From Bacillota bacterium (lineage in GTDB: Bacteria; Bacillota; UBA994; UBA5500), in NCBI GenBank assembly GCA_023436245.1, contig JAEZJZ010000102.1:1-64000 (forward strand): a stretch of DNA of 64,000 nucleotides. The letters are read 5' to 3'. The position numbers and the translations under genes are program-made. The notes beneath the pieces are model-generated. The model was not told the DNA's origin, ran no database searches, and saw only the letters and a list, made by a program, of their open reading frames with translations. Within the stretch, counting starts at the first letter, position 1, and each line of letters opens with the position of its first letter. Shown here piece by piece: positions 16,542-25,907 of the stretch.

Positions 16542-17765
16542 TTGCGCCGCCTCACCGGTGCGGCGGAAGTTGGCTTGCACGCTCACCTCGATTGGGATCT
16601 CCGGGAACGCTGCCCGCCAGTCGAGAGACTTGAACAGTTCCGGGTAAAGGTGATAAGCGCGTTTGCCAATGCCCAGCGTATCAGCGCGTAAGTCCTGTTG
16701 CAGCTTCTGCAGGGCAGCGCCTACCTCGGCCTGGATTGTGGCCGTCAGCGCGGTATCCATCTCGCTCAGCGTAGAGGCATTCAGCTCAATATTCTGGGGG
16801 ATGGAGTGCTCCAGCACATCGCCATCCTGAAAGATCCCGATCGCCACGCGCAGTTGGCTGCCATCCCGCTGCACCCGGAGCGTCCGGCGCGCGTAGATCT
16901 GCTGTTGCACCACTGTTCCGCTCGCCATTTCCACCGCAACGGTGGCGCGCTGCGTCTCACCTCGCAACCAGAACATACCTCTGGTTTCGGTCCCGTTCAG
17001 CTTGCCGACCATCTTGTCAGCCACGAAGATGGCGCTTCCCTCTAGGACTAGCGCTTCCGGCTTCTCCTCAGGTTTTCCGCCGCCCTGCGCAGAATCGCCT
17101 CCCGCACCTCCATCCTCGCCCTTCTCGCCCTCACTTGGCTCTTTCGGTTTCGGACGGATCAGCGGGAGGAAGAACTCCTCACCCGGTCCGGAGACCAGTT
17201 TCTCAATCACGTCCAGCAGGCACTCTTCGCGCGCTGTCGAGTTTTCTCTCGAGGTATTCAGCAGATCCTGAATGTACCGCCCCGGCAGCTTGGTAATCTT
17301 GGGGCTGAGCTTCAGCACGTCCTTCGCTTTGCCTTCGGCCACAAAGACCGGCGTGGTCAGACGGAAATCGCGCGTGCGCAGGGCATAGTCCAACATGGAA
17401 GCGATGCCTTCCTTGGCCAGATCTTCTCCGATGATCAGGGCTTGCGCGTGGAACCAGAAGGGCAGACGGCCGCTGAAGGTGCGCGCGGAGGCAATCGCTT
17501 CTGCCAGGGTATTGCCGGACGCGCTAACCGTCCAGACTGGCACATCCCCACCGCCGCCACCGCCACCTTCTCCTCCGGCCAGCGATTCAGTGACGGCCAG
17601 GCTGAAGGTCAGCTCAACTTGCCCGCCCTCGCCTTTGTCCAGGGCCACAATGTCAGCGAAGCCGCCGGACTCGATCTCCTGTTTGCTCCAGCAGGCAGTC
17701 AGTGGGGTGATCAGGATCAGGATGAGTGACAACAGTGCCCCTAACCGTCTAGTCAAGTCTCTCAC
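16524..17765 (-). CDS. Ger(x)C family spore germination lipoprotein
   Basis: A 413-aa GerAC/GerKC-type subunit of the germinant receptor, attached to the outer face of the spore inner membrane. The signal peptide ends in a lipobox LTAC with C25 as the lipid site, followed by WSKQEIE, the usual start of the domain. A Gly-rich and Glu/Gly/Pro-rich insertion lies at about residues 60-75 and 205-230. The C-terminal ATIQAEVGAALQKLQQDLRAD region is typical of the family. It is third in the minus-strand operon, overlapping the permease gene by 17 bp. Confidence 0.9.
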   Translation of the reverse strand: MRDLTRRLGALLSLILILITPLTACWSKQEIESGGFADIVALDKGEGGQVELTFSLAVTESLAGGEGGGGGGGDVPVWTVSASGNTLAEAIASARTFSGRLPFWFHAQALIIGEDLAKEGIASMLDYALRTRDFRLTTPVFVAEGKAKDVLKLSPKITKLPGRYIQDLLNTSRENSTAREECLLDVIEKLVSGPGEEFFLPLIRPKPKEPSEGEKGEDGGAGGDSAQGGGKPEEKPEALVLEGSAIFVADKMVGKLNGTETRGMFWLRGETQRATVAVEMASGTVVQQQIYARRTLRVQRDGSQLRVAIGIFQDGDVLEHSIPQNIELNASTLSEMDTALTATIQAEVGAALQKLQQDLRADTLGIGKRAYHLYPELFKSLDWRAAFPEIPIEVSVQANFRRTGEAAQSPLLR

Positions 17766-18834
17766 CCCTCTTTCGGCGGATAGCTGCTAAGGCTAAACTG
17801 AGCAGAGGGACGGCTGTGAACAGTCCAAGGGTATAGCGATTGACCAGTACGTGGTTGATCACTGCGCTCGGTTGATTATCTGACAGCAGGGCGATGTAGG
17901 CGATCGCCGGAATGCTGGCTAGACCGATCCACTTCCGCCTCAGCCGGGGAAAGAGTTGGTTCAATCCCAGTGCGAAGACATAGACGAACAGGCTGATGGT
18001 GACGAATGCTGCCAGGAACCAGACGACCATGAACACCGCCTCCATGCGCTCCACTCCGACCGGCACATTCTCCACCACGGCCAGGTAGGGCCAGGTGAAG
18101 ACTTCGCCCAGCTTGGCGCCCAACGTAAGCGCAATGTTCAGATAGATGGCCAGAAACACTCCTCCGGAAATGGCCACTGTCTTCAGCCCCTCGGAGGCAA
18201 AGCAGTCCTTGTCCACGACCACAGGGTAGAGGAACAGCAGCACGGCTAGGTTCGAAAAGTAGGGACTGGCCACCAACAAAGCGTTGAGCAGACCTGGGTA
18301 GCCCTTGTCGAAGAGCGGAAGTAGTTCCCATCCGCTGAACTTGAGGGTGCTGGCAAGAAAGACCAGGGCGAAGGAGAAGATGATCACCGGCAGCACCAGT
18401 TGATTGAAGCGGACGATGCCCTCTAGTTCCGCCAGGATCCCCGCCGCAATCAGCATGAGCAGCACCGCCATCACAGCGCTGATCGGCGTTTCCGGGAGCA
18501 CTGCGGACACGAAGAATTCGGAGACATGGCGCATTATCAGCGCTGCTTTCAGCAGGAATCCCACCGAGAGCAGCAGCACGATCGGATAGCCAAGCAGGCG
18601 GCCCCATACCCGCGGCAGATAGTGTGCCGCACTCTCTCCTGGAAAGCGCTCAGCCAGGCGCAGGGTGAGCAGCAGCAGCAGCATGCCGAAGGCAGTCGCC
18701 GCGATGATGGGAGCCCAGGCGCCGTTACCGCCCCAGAGGATCAGGCTGCGAAGGACAGGCTGCATCACTCCGCCGATGATGGTGGTGATCAGCACTAACA
18801 GAGCCTGGCGTTTAGTGATGCGCTGTGTCGTCAT
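17749..18834 (-). CDS. Ger(x)B family spore germination permease
   Basis: A 361-aa APC-superfamily membrane protein with about ten transmembrane segments, the GerAB/GerKB subunit that recognises a small germinant such as an amino acid or sugar. It opens with ITKRQALLVLITTIIGGVM and includes the family-like LAELEGIVRFNQLVLPVIIF region. It overlaps the A subunit by 23 bp and the C subunit by 17 bp, so the three are made as one translationally coupled unit. The germinant cannot be told from sequence. Confidence 0.9.
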   Translation of the reverse strand: MTTQRITKRQALLVLITTIIGGVMQPVLRSLILWGGNGAWAPIIAATAFGMLLLLLTLRLAERFPGESAAHYLPRVWGRLLGYPIVLLLSVGFLLKAALIMRHVSEFFVSAVLPETPISAVMAVLLMLIAAGILAELEGIVRFNQLVLPVIIFSFALVFLASTLKFSGWELLPLFDKGYPGLLNALLVASPYFSNLAVLLFLYPVVVDKDCFASEGLKTVAISGGVFLAIYLNIALTLGAKLGEVFTWPYLAVVENVPVGVERMEAVFMVVWFLAAFVTISLFVYVFALGLNQLFPRLRRKWIGLASIPAIAYIALLSDNQPSAVINHVLVNRYTLGLFTAVPLLSLALAAIRRKRGERLD

Positions 18835-20545
18835 CTTGCTTACCCTCTTTCTGTGGCTTCGGGTGAGACAGCGGCGCCATCTCCAGGCCGTCCGGATGCA
18901 TGCGCTTGCGGTTCTGGTAGTAGCTAGGACGCTTACTGCTTCGCCTAGTGTCTCCCGGGCGCAGGAACAGCGGTCGATAGCGCATCTGCCAGAGCGGCGC
19001 TCGCACCACCGTATCCGTTAACCCGGACAGGGTCAGTGGGGCCAGGGGAGAGAGGTAAGGCACTCCGAATGACTTGAGCGTCGCCAAATGCAGCAGGATG
19101 ACAATCCCCCCCGCAGTGACCCCGTAGAGGCCAAAGGCGCCGGCCAGGAGCAGCAGCGGAAAGCGTAGAAAGCGCAGGGTGGCGGCCATGTTGTAGCTCG
19201 GGATGGCAAAGGAGCCGATGGCCGTGAGTGCCACGATCACCACCATAATCGGGCTGACCAGGCCGGCGCTGACCGCAGCCTGTCCGATGATGATGCCGCC
19301 GACTATGCCGATGGTCGATCCGAGCGCGCTCGGCAGCCGCAGCCCGGCCTCACGCAACAGCTCAAAGGTGAACTCCATCACCAACGCTTCCATCACGGCG
19401 GAAAAGGGCACACCCGTGCGCGACCCGGCGATGGCGATCGCCAGCGTGGTCGGGAGTAACTCGTGATGAAAGTTGATCACCGAGATGTAGAGCGCCGGCA
19501 GTAGCACCGAACTGAAAATGCTGACGGTGCGTACGAAGCGAATGAACGTAGACAGCAAGAAGCGGTCGTAGTAATCCTCGGGTGCCGGCAGAAAGTTGGG
19601 CATGGTGGCTGGTGCGATGATCGCATTGGGGCTGCCGTCGCAGACGATCACCACCCTGCCCTCCAGCAGGCCGGCCGTGGCTCGGTCGGGCCGCTCTGTC
19701 CACTGCACCTGCGGGAATGGGGAATAGGGAGCGTCCTGGATGAACTGCTCCACATAGCTGCCGTCCGCTATGGCCTCAGTGTCGATCAGCTCCATGCGAC
19801 GCTTCACTTCTTCCACCAGCGCCGGATTGGCCAACCCTTCAATATATAGTACCGCAACATCAGTGACCGATCTCTTCCCCAACTGTGAGAACTTCACTCT
19901 CAGCATCGGATCTTTGATGCGGCGCCTGATTAGAGCTAAGCTAGTCTTCATCACTTCATTAAAGGCCTCGCGCGGTCCCCGGATGGTGTTTTCGTTGGTG
20001 GCATCACCCACTCCGCGGTGTTCCCAGGACTTGACCCCCCAGTCCAGCGCCAAATCTAATCCGTGCACCAGCAGAACGGCATCCGCCCCCAGCACCGCCT
20101 CGACTATCTCCGGATAGGTGGTCAGTTCCTTCAGTTCGGCCAATGCCAAGAGATTGCCGGAGATCAGGCGATTGATGCCATCAGCGGTGGAGACAGCCGG
20201 CGATAGCACCGACTTGGCCCAAAGCATCAAGTTGGTCATTCCGTCCCGCTGCATGCTGTTCTTGTCGGTCAATTCATCTATGAAGATCATCAATGCCGGA
20301 AGCTCGTTAGCCGTACCGATGGTGAACTCTCGGTAGACGATGTCATCGCTCCCGAACAGGTTTTTCAGAATCTCCAGGTTCTCGTTGAGGTCCTTGCTGA
20401 TCTGGCGGTCATAGGCCGTCACGATGGGGGACAGCTCATCGGCTGCCTCCATGTCCGATCTTCCTCGGTTATCTGCGTCGGCGTCTTTGCGCTTACGGGA
20501 CAGCTCGCGGGCCGGAATTGGTTTCTTGTTAGCTCGACGGCTCAT
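18812..20545 (-). CDS. Ger(x)A family spore germination protein
   Basis: A 577-aa GerAA/GerKA-type subunit, which assembles into a membrane ion-channel oligomer that releases cations when germinant binds. A hydrophilic N-terminal domain of about 300 aa is followed by several membrane segments; RTVSIFSSVLLPALYISVINFHHELLPT and AFPSAVMEAL-like regions are characteristic. The very basic first 30 residues and a Pro-rich tail are typical. I place the start at ATG 20545 behind AAAGGAGGGA; the frame upstream runs into repeat DNA and lacks a ribosome site. Confidence 0.92.
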   Translation of the reverse strand: MSRRANKKPIPARELSRKRKDADADNRGRSDMEAADELSPIVTAYDRQISKDLNENLEILKNLFGSDDIVYREFTIGTANELPALMIFIDELTDKNSMQRDGMTNLMLWAKSVLSPAVSTADGINRLISGNLLALAELKELTTYPEIVEAVLGADAVLLVHGLDLALDWGVKSWEHRGVGDATNENTIRGPREAFNEVMKTSLALIRRRIKDPMLRVKFSQLGKRSVTDVAVLYIEGLANPALVEEVKRRMELIDTEAIADGSYVEQFIQDAPYSPFPQVQWTERPDRATAGLLEGRVVIVCDGSPNAIIAPATMPNFLPAPEDYYDRFLLSTFIRFVRTVSIFSSVLLPALYISVINFHHELLPTTLAIAIAGSRTGVPFSAVMEALVMEFTFELLREAGLRLPSALGSTIGIVGGIIIGQAAVSAGLVSPIMVVIVALTAIGSFAIPSYNMAATLRFLRFPLLLLAGAFGLYGVTAGGIVILLHLATLKSFGVPYLSPLAPLTLSGLTDTVVRAPLWQMRYRPLFLRPGDTRRSSKRPSYYQNRKRMHPDGLEMAPLSHPKPQKEGKQDDDTAHH

Positions 20546-20605
20546 CCTGGTCCCTCCTTTGACAGCTGCATCAGCAGCACTGCCTAAAGCTTGCGTGCGA
20601 AATGG

Positions 20606-20796
20606 AAGCGATTGTTGCGCAGCAACTATCGGGTTGTACCACAGCGGCGCTTGCACGTCGCTGGCTCCGCTAGCGGCGCTTGCGCTGCGGTCTAAATAAA
20701 GCGATTGTTGCGCAGCAACTATCGGCTTGTACCACAGCGGCGCTTGCGCTGCGGTCTAAATAAAGCGATTGTTGCGCAGCAACTATCGGCTTGTAC
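20606..20796 (+). repeat. Tandem array of a structured repeat (type B), related to the 66-bp type A
   Basis: Partial unit 20606-20640, long unit 20641-20732 (92 bp, with about 28 bp inserted in hairpin 1) and unit 20733-20796 (64 bp). Each holds a GC-rich hairpin 1 (CAGCGGCGCTTGCGCTG), a linker GGTCTAAATAAAGC, hairpin 2 (GATTGTTGC gc AGCAACTATC) and a tail GGCTTGTACC. The linker and tail align with type A at 7484-7700, but both stems have different sequences that still pair. It fills the gap between the divergent germination operon and the flavin oxidoreductase. Confidence 0.88.
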
Positions 20797-20862
20797 CACA
20801 CTAGTATTTCCGTATGCTTTGCCAAATACTAACCAGCGAAGTTGGTGGGGAGGAGCGTGGGT

Positions 20863-22092
20863 ATGAGCATTGTTGATGTGGCAGTGGTTGGCGGGGGGCC
20901 TGCGGGCAGCGCCGCCGCGAGTGTGCTAGCTAGCCAGGGATTGCGGGTGATCGTGCTTGACCGAGCACAGACACGCAAACCCTGCGGTGGTTACTTGCCC
21001 GTCAAGGCCCTGCGGCGGATGCCCAAAATGGCAGTCAGCGACCTGCTGGTGATGCCGGTGCGGACTGTTCGACTGGTGGGTCAGCATCGTCGCACCATTT
21101 CAGTCGGCGCAGGCGAGACATTAGGCTACGTGCTGCGCCGTCAGCAGTTGGACCACCGATTGCTGGATTTGGCGGAGCAGGCGGGGGCGACTGTCTGGCG
21201 CTCTACCCGTGTCCTGGGCCACGAGCGGTTTGGGAACAGTACGCGTATTCAGAGCGATCGAGGTTCGCTGCATGCCCGCTACCTGATCGCAGCTGATGGG
21301 GTGCACGGCAGGACGGCGGTAGCAGCAGGTGTGCGTCGACCCTTTCCCCGTTGGCAGCTGGCCTTTGCGCGGGTGGCCGAACTGCGCTGGAAAGGGCAGC
21401 CGGCCGACTTCCCCCTCGATCAGATTCAGCTGCTTTGCCAGCCCATCCTAGGCGGCTTCGGCTGGGTCTTCCCGTTGCCCGATGGGGCTAACGTGGGAGT
21501 GGCGGGCAGCAGCTTTGATTTGGACCGGGTTCAGCGACAGTTCGCCGCACTGTTGGCACAGCTTGGCGCCACTGTCTCCGGGTTTGACCTGATCTGGAAT
21601 CACGGATGGTGGCTGCCGGCCGGCGGACTGCCGCGCCGCCTCACAGCCGCTAGGACCTTCTTGGTGGGTGATGCCGCTGGTTTCGTCGACTGTTTCTCTG
21701 GAGAAGGGATCTACTATGCAGTGGCGAGCGGTCAGTTGGCAGCACACGCGATCACACACTCCTTCAGTGACCCGGAGCAGGCCGAGCGTCACTACCGGCG
21801 CGACTGCGCTGCGCTGTTGCAGCCAACTCTGCGGCGCTCCTTGCTCCTCAGTGGGCTGATCGGGCGAGGGAAGGATCGCTATTTTCGTGCCTTGCACAGG
21901 CAGCCGCGTCTGGCAATGCATTTGCTGGACATGATGCGAGAAGAGCAACCGTATCACGGCTGCACGCTGCCGCTGCTGATCGCCCAGATGGCAGCTCATT
22001 TCACCGGTATTCACATGCCGGATGACCTGCAGGTACTGGGCGCAAATCAGTGGGACGAACCGGCGCAGCCGCGCACGGACGGCTCTGTCTGA
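20863..22092 (+). CDS. FAD-dependent oxidoreductase, geranylgeranyl reductase-like family
   Basis: A protein of about 409 aa with a Rossmann FAD site VVGGGPAGSAAASVLA (residues 8-23), a PCGGYLP segment near 44 and the second FAD motif FLVGDAAGFVDCFSGEGI in the middle. This layout matches the geranylgeranyl reductase/digeranylgeranylglycerophospholipid reductase group of the PHBH-fold flavoproteins, which saturate isoprenoid double bonds, although many bacterial members have unknown substrates. The start is ATG at 20863 behind GGGGAGGA. A link to the MenA-like enzyme elsewhere in the window is possible but untested. Confidence 0.7.
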   Translation: MSIVDVAVVGGGPAGSAAASVLASQGLRVIVLDRAQTRKPCGGYLPVKALRRMPKMAVSDLLVMPVRTVRLVGQHRRTISVGAGETLGYVLRRQQLDHRLLDLAEQAGATVWRSTRVLGHERFGNSTRIQSDRGSLHARYLIAADGVHGRTAVAAGVRRPFPRWQLAFARVAELRWKGQPADFPLDQIQLLCQPILGGFGWVFPLPDGANVGVAGSSFDLDRVQRQFAALLAQLGATVSGFDLIWNHGWWLPAGGLPRRLTAARTFLVGDAAGFVDCFSGEGIYYAVASGQLAAHAITHSFSDPEQAERHYRRDCAALLQPTLRRSLLLSGLIGRGKDRYFRALHRQPRLAMHLLDMMREEQPYHGCTLPLLIAQMAAHFTGIHMPDDLQVLGANQWDEPAQPRTDGSV

Positions 22093-22200
22093 GCTAGATC
22101 TGCCCGCCGCGCAGTCCGCGCTTATTGGTAACGGTTGCCCTTAAGTGCGAAGAGTGTTACCATAGGCCTGTACCACTAAACATAGAAGGGAGTTGTTCTG

Positions 22201-23385
22201 ATGCTTGGAACACGGCAGATTACACCGCACATCTCTTGGGTTGGAGTGACAGACCCAGATCTTCGCATATTCGATATCATCATTCCCACGGACTGGGGTA
22301 CGACTTATAACGCCTACTTAATCAAGGGCGAGAAGACTGCATTGGTGGAGACAGTGAAGGAAGCCTTCTTTGACGAATACCTGGAAAAGGTGAAGTCGCT
22401 CACTGACCTGGAGGCTATCGATTACGTTGTGCTCAACCACACCGAGCCGGATCACACTGGAGTGCTGGCCACGCTGTTGCCGCTCCTGCCCAACGCCACC
22501 GTTGTCGGGAGCCGTTCGGCCATTCAGTTCGCCAAAGCGATCAGCAATCTGGATTTCCCCACGCAGGTCGTGGGCGAGGGTGATACTATCTCTTTGGGTA
22601 ACCTCAGCCTGCGTTTCATCTCGGCTCCATTCCTGCACTGGCCCGACTCCATCTTCACCTATGTCCCTGAGGAACAGGTGCTGTTCACTTGCGACGCCTT
22701 TGGCGGGCATTACTGCCCAGCGGAGGGCAAGCTGTTTGATGACGAAGTGGAGGACTTCACCCCGGCGCTCAGCGTCTATTTCCAGGCGATCATGGGCCCG
22801 TTCAAGAGCTACGTCCTACAAGCAGTGGCGAAGATCAAAGACCTCGAGATCAAGGTGATCGCTCCCAGCCACGGCCCGGTGCTCCGGCATCAGCCGTGGA
22901 AGTATGTGCATCTTTACCGTGACTGGGCAGGTCAGAATGGGCAGGTTGCCGGCTCGGTTGCGGTGGGGTTTCTTTCTGCCTACGGGTATACGCGCCTCTT
23001 GGCGGAGACGATCGCATACGAACTTAAGTCTTTGGGCGCATCCGTCAACCTGTTTGACCTATCGGTCATCAGTGCGGAACAGGCAGCGTCAGCGTTCCAC
23101 AACGCGGCCGGCGTATTGGTTGGCACGCCAACGCTCAATCGCGATGCCGTACCTCCGGTGTGGCTTGCGCTTGCTCACCTTTCGGCCATCGTGAACCGCA
23201 ACAAGCCAGCGTCCGCCTTCGGAGCCTATGGCTGGAGCGGGGAGGCTGTGCCGATGGTGTTGGAACGGTTGCGTTCGCTGGGCATGAAGGTGATGGAACC
23301 GGGTCTCAAGGTCAACTTCCGTCCCTCGGAGGCTGATTTGGAGCAGGCGAAGCAGTTCGCCCGCGACTTCCACGAACGTCTTTAG
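22201..23385 (+). CDS. A-type flavoprotein (flavodiiron protein)
   Basis: A 394-aa flavodiiron protein that reduces O2 to water or NO to N2O in anaerobes. The N-terminal metallo-beta-lactamase-like domain has the diiron signature NHTEPDHTG (H80, E82, D84, H85) with later ligands in LHWPDS, CDAFGGH and APSHGPVLR. The C-terminal flavodoxin domain starts at about residue 255 (VAVGFLSAYGYTRLLAE) and binds FMN. There is no extra rubredoxin or flavin-reductase domain. The ATG start follows AGAAGGGAG. It fits the oxygen-defence role of rubrerythrin in this window. Confidence 0.92.
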   Translation: MLGTRQITPHISWVGVTDPDLRIFDIIIPTDWGTTYNAYLIKGEKTALVETVKEAFFDEYLEKVKSLTDLEAIDYVVLNHTEPDHTGVLATLLPLLPNATVVGSRSAIQFAKAISNLDFPTQVVGEGDTISLGNLSLRFISAPFLHWPDSIFTYVPEEQVLFTCDAFGGHYCPAEGKLFDDEVEDFTPALSVYFQAIMGPFKSYVLQAVAKIKDLEIKVIAPSHGPVLRHQPWKYVHLYRDWAGQNGQVAGSVAVGFLSAYGYTRLLAETIAYELKSLGASVNLFDLSVISAEQAASAFHNAAGVLVGTPTLNRDAVPPVWLALAHLSAIVNRNKPASAFGAYGWSGEAVPMVLERLRSLGMKVMEPGLKVNFRPSEADLEQAKQFARDFHERL

Positions 23386-23395
23386 GCAAACAATA

Positions 23396-23428
23396 GGGCA
23401 CGACCCATCAGGTCGTGCCCTTGTCTTA
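23396..23428. terminator. Terminator between the flavodiiron gene and the convergent SBP gene
   Basis: GGGCACGACC, loop CATCA, GGTCGTGCCC, followed by TTGTCTT. It can serve both convergent genes. Confidence 0.88.
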
Positions 23429-24808
23429 TGGACCAGCAATCGCTGCCATCGCCAGTTCGTTCAGAACTGCCTCCGCGAACTGCTCTGCCGTGTAGTCGGC
23501 CTCGACCAGCTTGCTCCAGGCGGGGCTGATGGCCAGTTGCCAGTGGGTCTCCGCAGATCCGAGCGGCGGGCCGTAGTTGTATGCGGACGCAGGTGCGCGT
23601 GATACATTGGCATACACCGCAAAAGACGCCTGATCGAACGGGATACATTCTGCCTGCTCGCCACCTGAAGTGGCAGGCAGGGCTCCTGTCAGATTGGAGA
23701 GCAGGTTGCCCAGCTTCGGCGCCAGGAACTGTGCTAGTTCGGCGCCTGCTCTGGTGTGTCTATCGCCCTGATATGGTTCCTGTCGCAGCAAGGAGAGCCC
23801 GAGCACGCTGACGTCTGCAGATCCGGTCGCTCCCACACTTGGCACCGGCACCAGTGAGGACTGTATTCCTTTGTCCGCGGCCTTCTGCCAGAGCCAGGCA
23901 GCCAGCCGATGGTTCACCGGACCGATGATTGCCGCCTTCTCGCTCAAGTAGAGCGTCAGGCAGTTGGCGTCCATGCCGCTGCCCTTGGTCGCCGCGCCAC
24001 CAGAGTGCTCCAGGCGCAACCAGGTCTCTGCCAGGGTCACCAGGTCCTCTCTCGCCCAGACTAGGTTGCCGTTCTGATCATAGGGGGAGGGCTTACCAAG
24101 GCTGGCTGCCATGTTCTGGAGAAGAGCCTCGCCCGTGGACGTGGGCACGAAGCCCTTCACTTGGCCGTCAGTTGCTCCTTCTGCCAGCCGGATCAGGTCC
24201 GACCAGGCCCAGCCGTTTTGCCGAATCTGTTCGACACTCGGCTCTGCTTCCGGCAGGAGGGAGGCGTTGACCATGAACACACGCGGATAGGCGGCAACTG
24301 GCAGGGAATAAACCTGGCCATCCGCCGAGAGCAGTTGATTCCAAAGGGCGTCCGACCAGGCTAATCGTTCGTTCTTGTCGACGAAGCGAGCTAGCGGTAA
24401 CTGCAGTTCTCCCAGGCCGGCAGGCGGGGTGTTCGCGCTGAAGAAGAGATCCGGCGGCGTGCCGGCCGCAAGTGCGCTGTTCATGCGCTCGTTGACGCTG
24501 TCTGGCGCGAGGTGGGAAAGCGTCACCTGCACGTTCGGGTGAAGCAGGGAGAACTCGGTTAGTGCCTGTTCCAGCCCTTGCTGCCAGGCCGCGGTATCCG
24601 GTAGGTTTGGCCGTTCCACCCAGAAGGTGAGGCTGTAGGTCTCGTCCTCCTGCATTTTGGCGTTGGGGTTAAGCCGGAACTGGTCGCCACGCAGACCTTG
24701 CAGTAGTCGCGGAGCAGACAGCGCTACTGCCAACAGCAGACAGAGCGCGACCAGCAGCCAGGTTAGCCTCTTCCGGCCATTCCGCCCATTGTTTCGGCTC
24801 ATCGTCAA
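23426..24808 (-). CDS. Extracellular solute-binding protein (family 1), membrane-anchored
   Basis: A 460-aa type 1 periplasmic-binding-protein fold, like sugar-binding ABC subunits (NLPDTAAWQQGLEQALTEFSLLHPNVQVTLSHL, then AAGTPPDLFFSANTPP). A single hydrophobic N-terminal segment (about residues 14-30) has no lipobox cysteine, so it is probably a signal anchor. No permease or ATPase lies nearby, making it an orphan. It is 5 bp downstream of the L,D-transpeptidase gene, so the two share a transcript. Ligand and transport role are unknown. Confidence 0.75.
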   Translation of the reverse strand: MTMSRNNGRNGRKRLTWLLVALCLLLAVALSAPRLLQGLRGDQFRLNPNAKMQEDETYSLTFWVERPNLPDTAAWQQGLEQALTEFSLLHPNVQVTLSHLAPDSVNERMNSALAAGTPPDLFFSANTPPAGLGELQLPLARFVDKNERLAWSDALWNQLLSADGQVYSLPVAAYPRVFMVNASLLPEAEPSVEQIRQNGWAWSDLIRLAEGATDGQVKGFVPTSTGEALLQNMAASLGKPSPYDQNGNLVWAREDLVTLAETWLRLEHSGGAATKGSGMDANCLTLYLSEKAAIIGPVNHRLAAWLWQKAADKGIQSSLVPVPSVGATGSADVSVLGLSLLRQEPYQGDRHTRAGAELAQFLAPKLGNLLSNLTGALPATSGGEQAECIPFDQASFAVYANVSRAPASAYNYGPPLGSAETHWQLAISPAWSKLVEADYTAEQFAEAVLNELAMAAIAGP

Positions 24809-24813
24809 CCCTC

Positions 24814-25746
24814 CTACCTGAGACCTAAGATCGTCAGGACATTCCAGTCAGCCTGACCTGTGGGGCGAAGACCGTAGTACACCTGCAGCGCTCTGATTGC
24901 CGCCGCTGTCGCTTCACCGAAGCGCCCGTCCGTGGATCCAGGGTTGAACCCGGCCTCGCGCAGCATCAGCTGCAGGAGCTGCACGTCTTTGCCGGAACGG
25001 CCAACTGACAGTTGCTCCCCGATTTTCACCCTGGGGAAAGGTCCGACGATGGACACCTTGGTTCCGATTTTCACCCATGGGTACAGCTGTTCCACGTCCC
25101 GATTGTGCATGCGGATGCAGCCATGGCTGGCTGCCGTTCCGATCGAGCCGGGCTTGTTGGTTCCGTGGATGCCGTAGATGCCCCAGGGCACATTCAGACC
25201 CATCCAACGGGTGCCGAAGCCTCCGCCCCAGTGCGTGCCCTTCTGAATGACGCGCCACTCCCCGACCGGGGACTTGGTGGCGATGGTTCCCACGGCGCAA
25301 GGAAAGACTTTGAAGACGACATCATTGACCAGGACAGTTAGTGTCTTCGTCTCCACGTCAATCACCAGCCGTAACTCCCCCTCGGGAGGGCTCACGCTGC
25401 CGGCGTTGAGGCTGCCCTCCGCCATGGACATGGTCAGCGCCTCTTGCTCCTCCAGTCCAAACTTGCCTGTGGCGGGTAGTTGCGCAAACTCCTGAAACTC
25501 TTCCACGGCCTGCGCTGTCTCCTGATCAAACACTCCATCTGGTTCCCCATGATAGAAGCCAAGGCTCAGCAGATGCGATTGCAGTTCGGCCACGTCTTCA
25601 CCAGTAGTCACCGGTTCTGTCAGTTCCAGCAGGCGATCTTGTTCGCCGCACTTGCAGTCGAACGGGGTGTCGATAAACGTGGCACCGGTGGAGACCAAAC
25701 TCAGGCAGATCAAAATGAGCAGGCAGACCACACCGCTCCTTCGCAC
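24814..25746 (-). CDS. L,D-transpeptidase (YkuD) with two peptidoglycan-binding domains
   Basis: A 310-aa exported enzyme that makes 3-3 cross-links or trims peptidoglycan. After a signal peptide, a PG-binding-1 domain spans about residues 48-105. The YkuD catalytic domain spans about 125-245 with HGTN and SHGCIRMHNRD, including the active cysteine. A second PG-binding domain closes the protein. The start is GTG at 25746. A sigma-E-like promoter upstream suggests expression in the mother cell during sporulation, consistent with a role in cortex or germ-cell-wall modification. Confidence 0.88.
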   Translation of the reverse strand: MRRSGVVCLLILICLSLVSTGATFIDTPFDCKCGEQDRLLELTEPVTTGEDVAELQSHLLSLGFYHGEPDGVFDQETAQAVEEFQEFAQLPATGKFGLEEQEALTMSMAEGSLNAGSVSPPEGELRLVIDVETKTLTVLVNDVVFKVFPCAVGTIATKSPVGEWRVIQKGTHWGGGFGTRWMGLNVPWGIYGIHGTNKPGSIGTAASHGCIRMHNRDVEQLYPWVKIGTKVSIVGPFPRVKIGEQLSVGRSGKDVQLLQLMLREAGFNPGSTDGRFGEATAAAIRALQVYYGLRPTGQADWNVLTILGLR

Positions 25747-25787
25747 AATCCAGTCCCCCTCACCATCTCGATAGTGTTTCGTTGTAA

Positions 25788-25816
25788 ACTATATGACCAA
25801 GCCTGGGTAGATATGA
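25788..25816 (-). promoter_or_regulatory. Possible sigma-E promoter of the L,D-transpeptidase operon
   Basis: On the minus strand TCATATC (25810-25816), a 14-nt spacer and CATATAGT (25788-25795) match the sigma-E consensus KMATATT-N14/15-CATAYAMT at 6 of 7 and 7 of 8 positions. It lies about 40 nt upstream of the GTG start. Confidence 0.5.
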
Positions 25817-25849
25817 ACGGCACGTCCCTTCTCCTTCCAGTTCTTGCGC

Positions 25850-25886
25850 ACAAGAAAGCAGGAGCCTGCCATTTGGCAAACTCCTG
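25850..25886 (-). terminator. Rho-independent terminator of nrdD
   Basis: On the minus strand CAGGAGTTTGCC, loop AAAT, GGCAGGCTCCTG (with two U-G pairs) is followed by CTTTCTTG. It lies just after the nrdD stop codon. Confidence 0.7.
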
Positions 25887-25907
25887 TATCCGTATCTCCG
25901 TTGGCAG

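Noticed and set aside
20546..20656. Extended N-terminus of the Ger(x)A protein (37 extra residues)
   Set aside because: It translates type B repeat DNA and has no ribosome site, whereas ATG 20545 has AAAGGAGGGA upstream.
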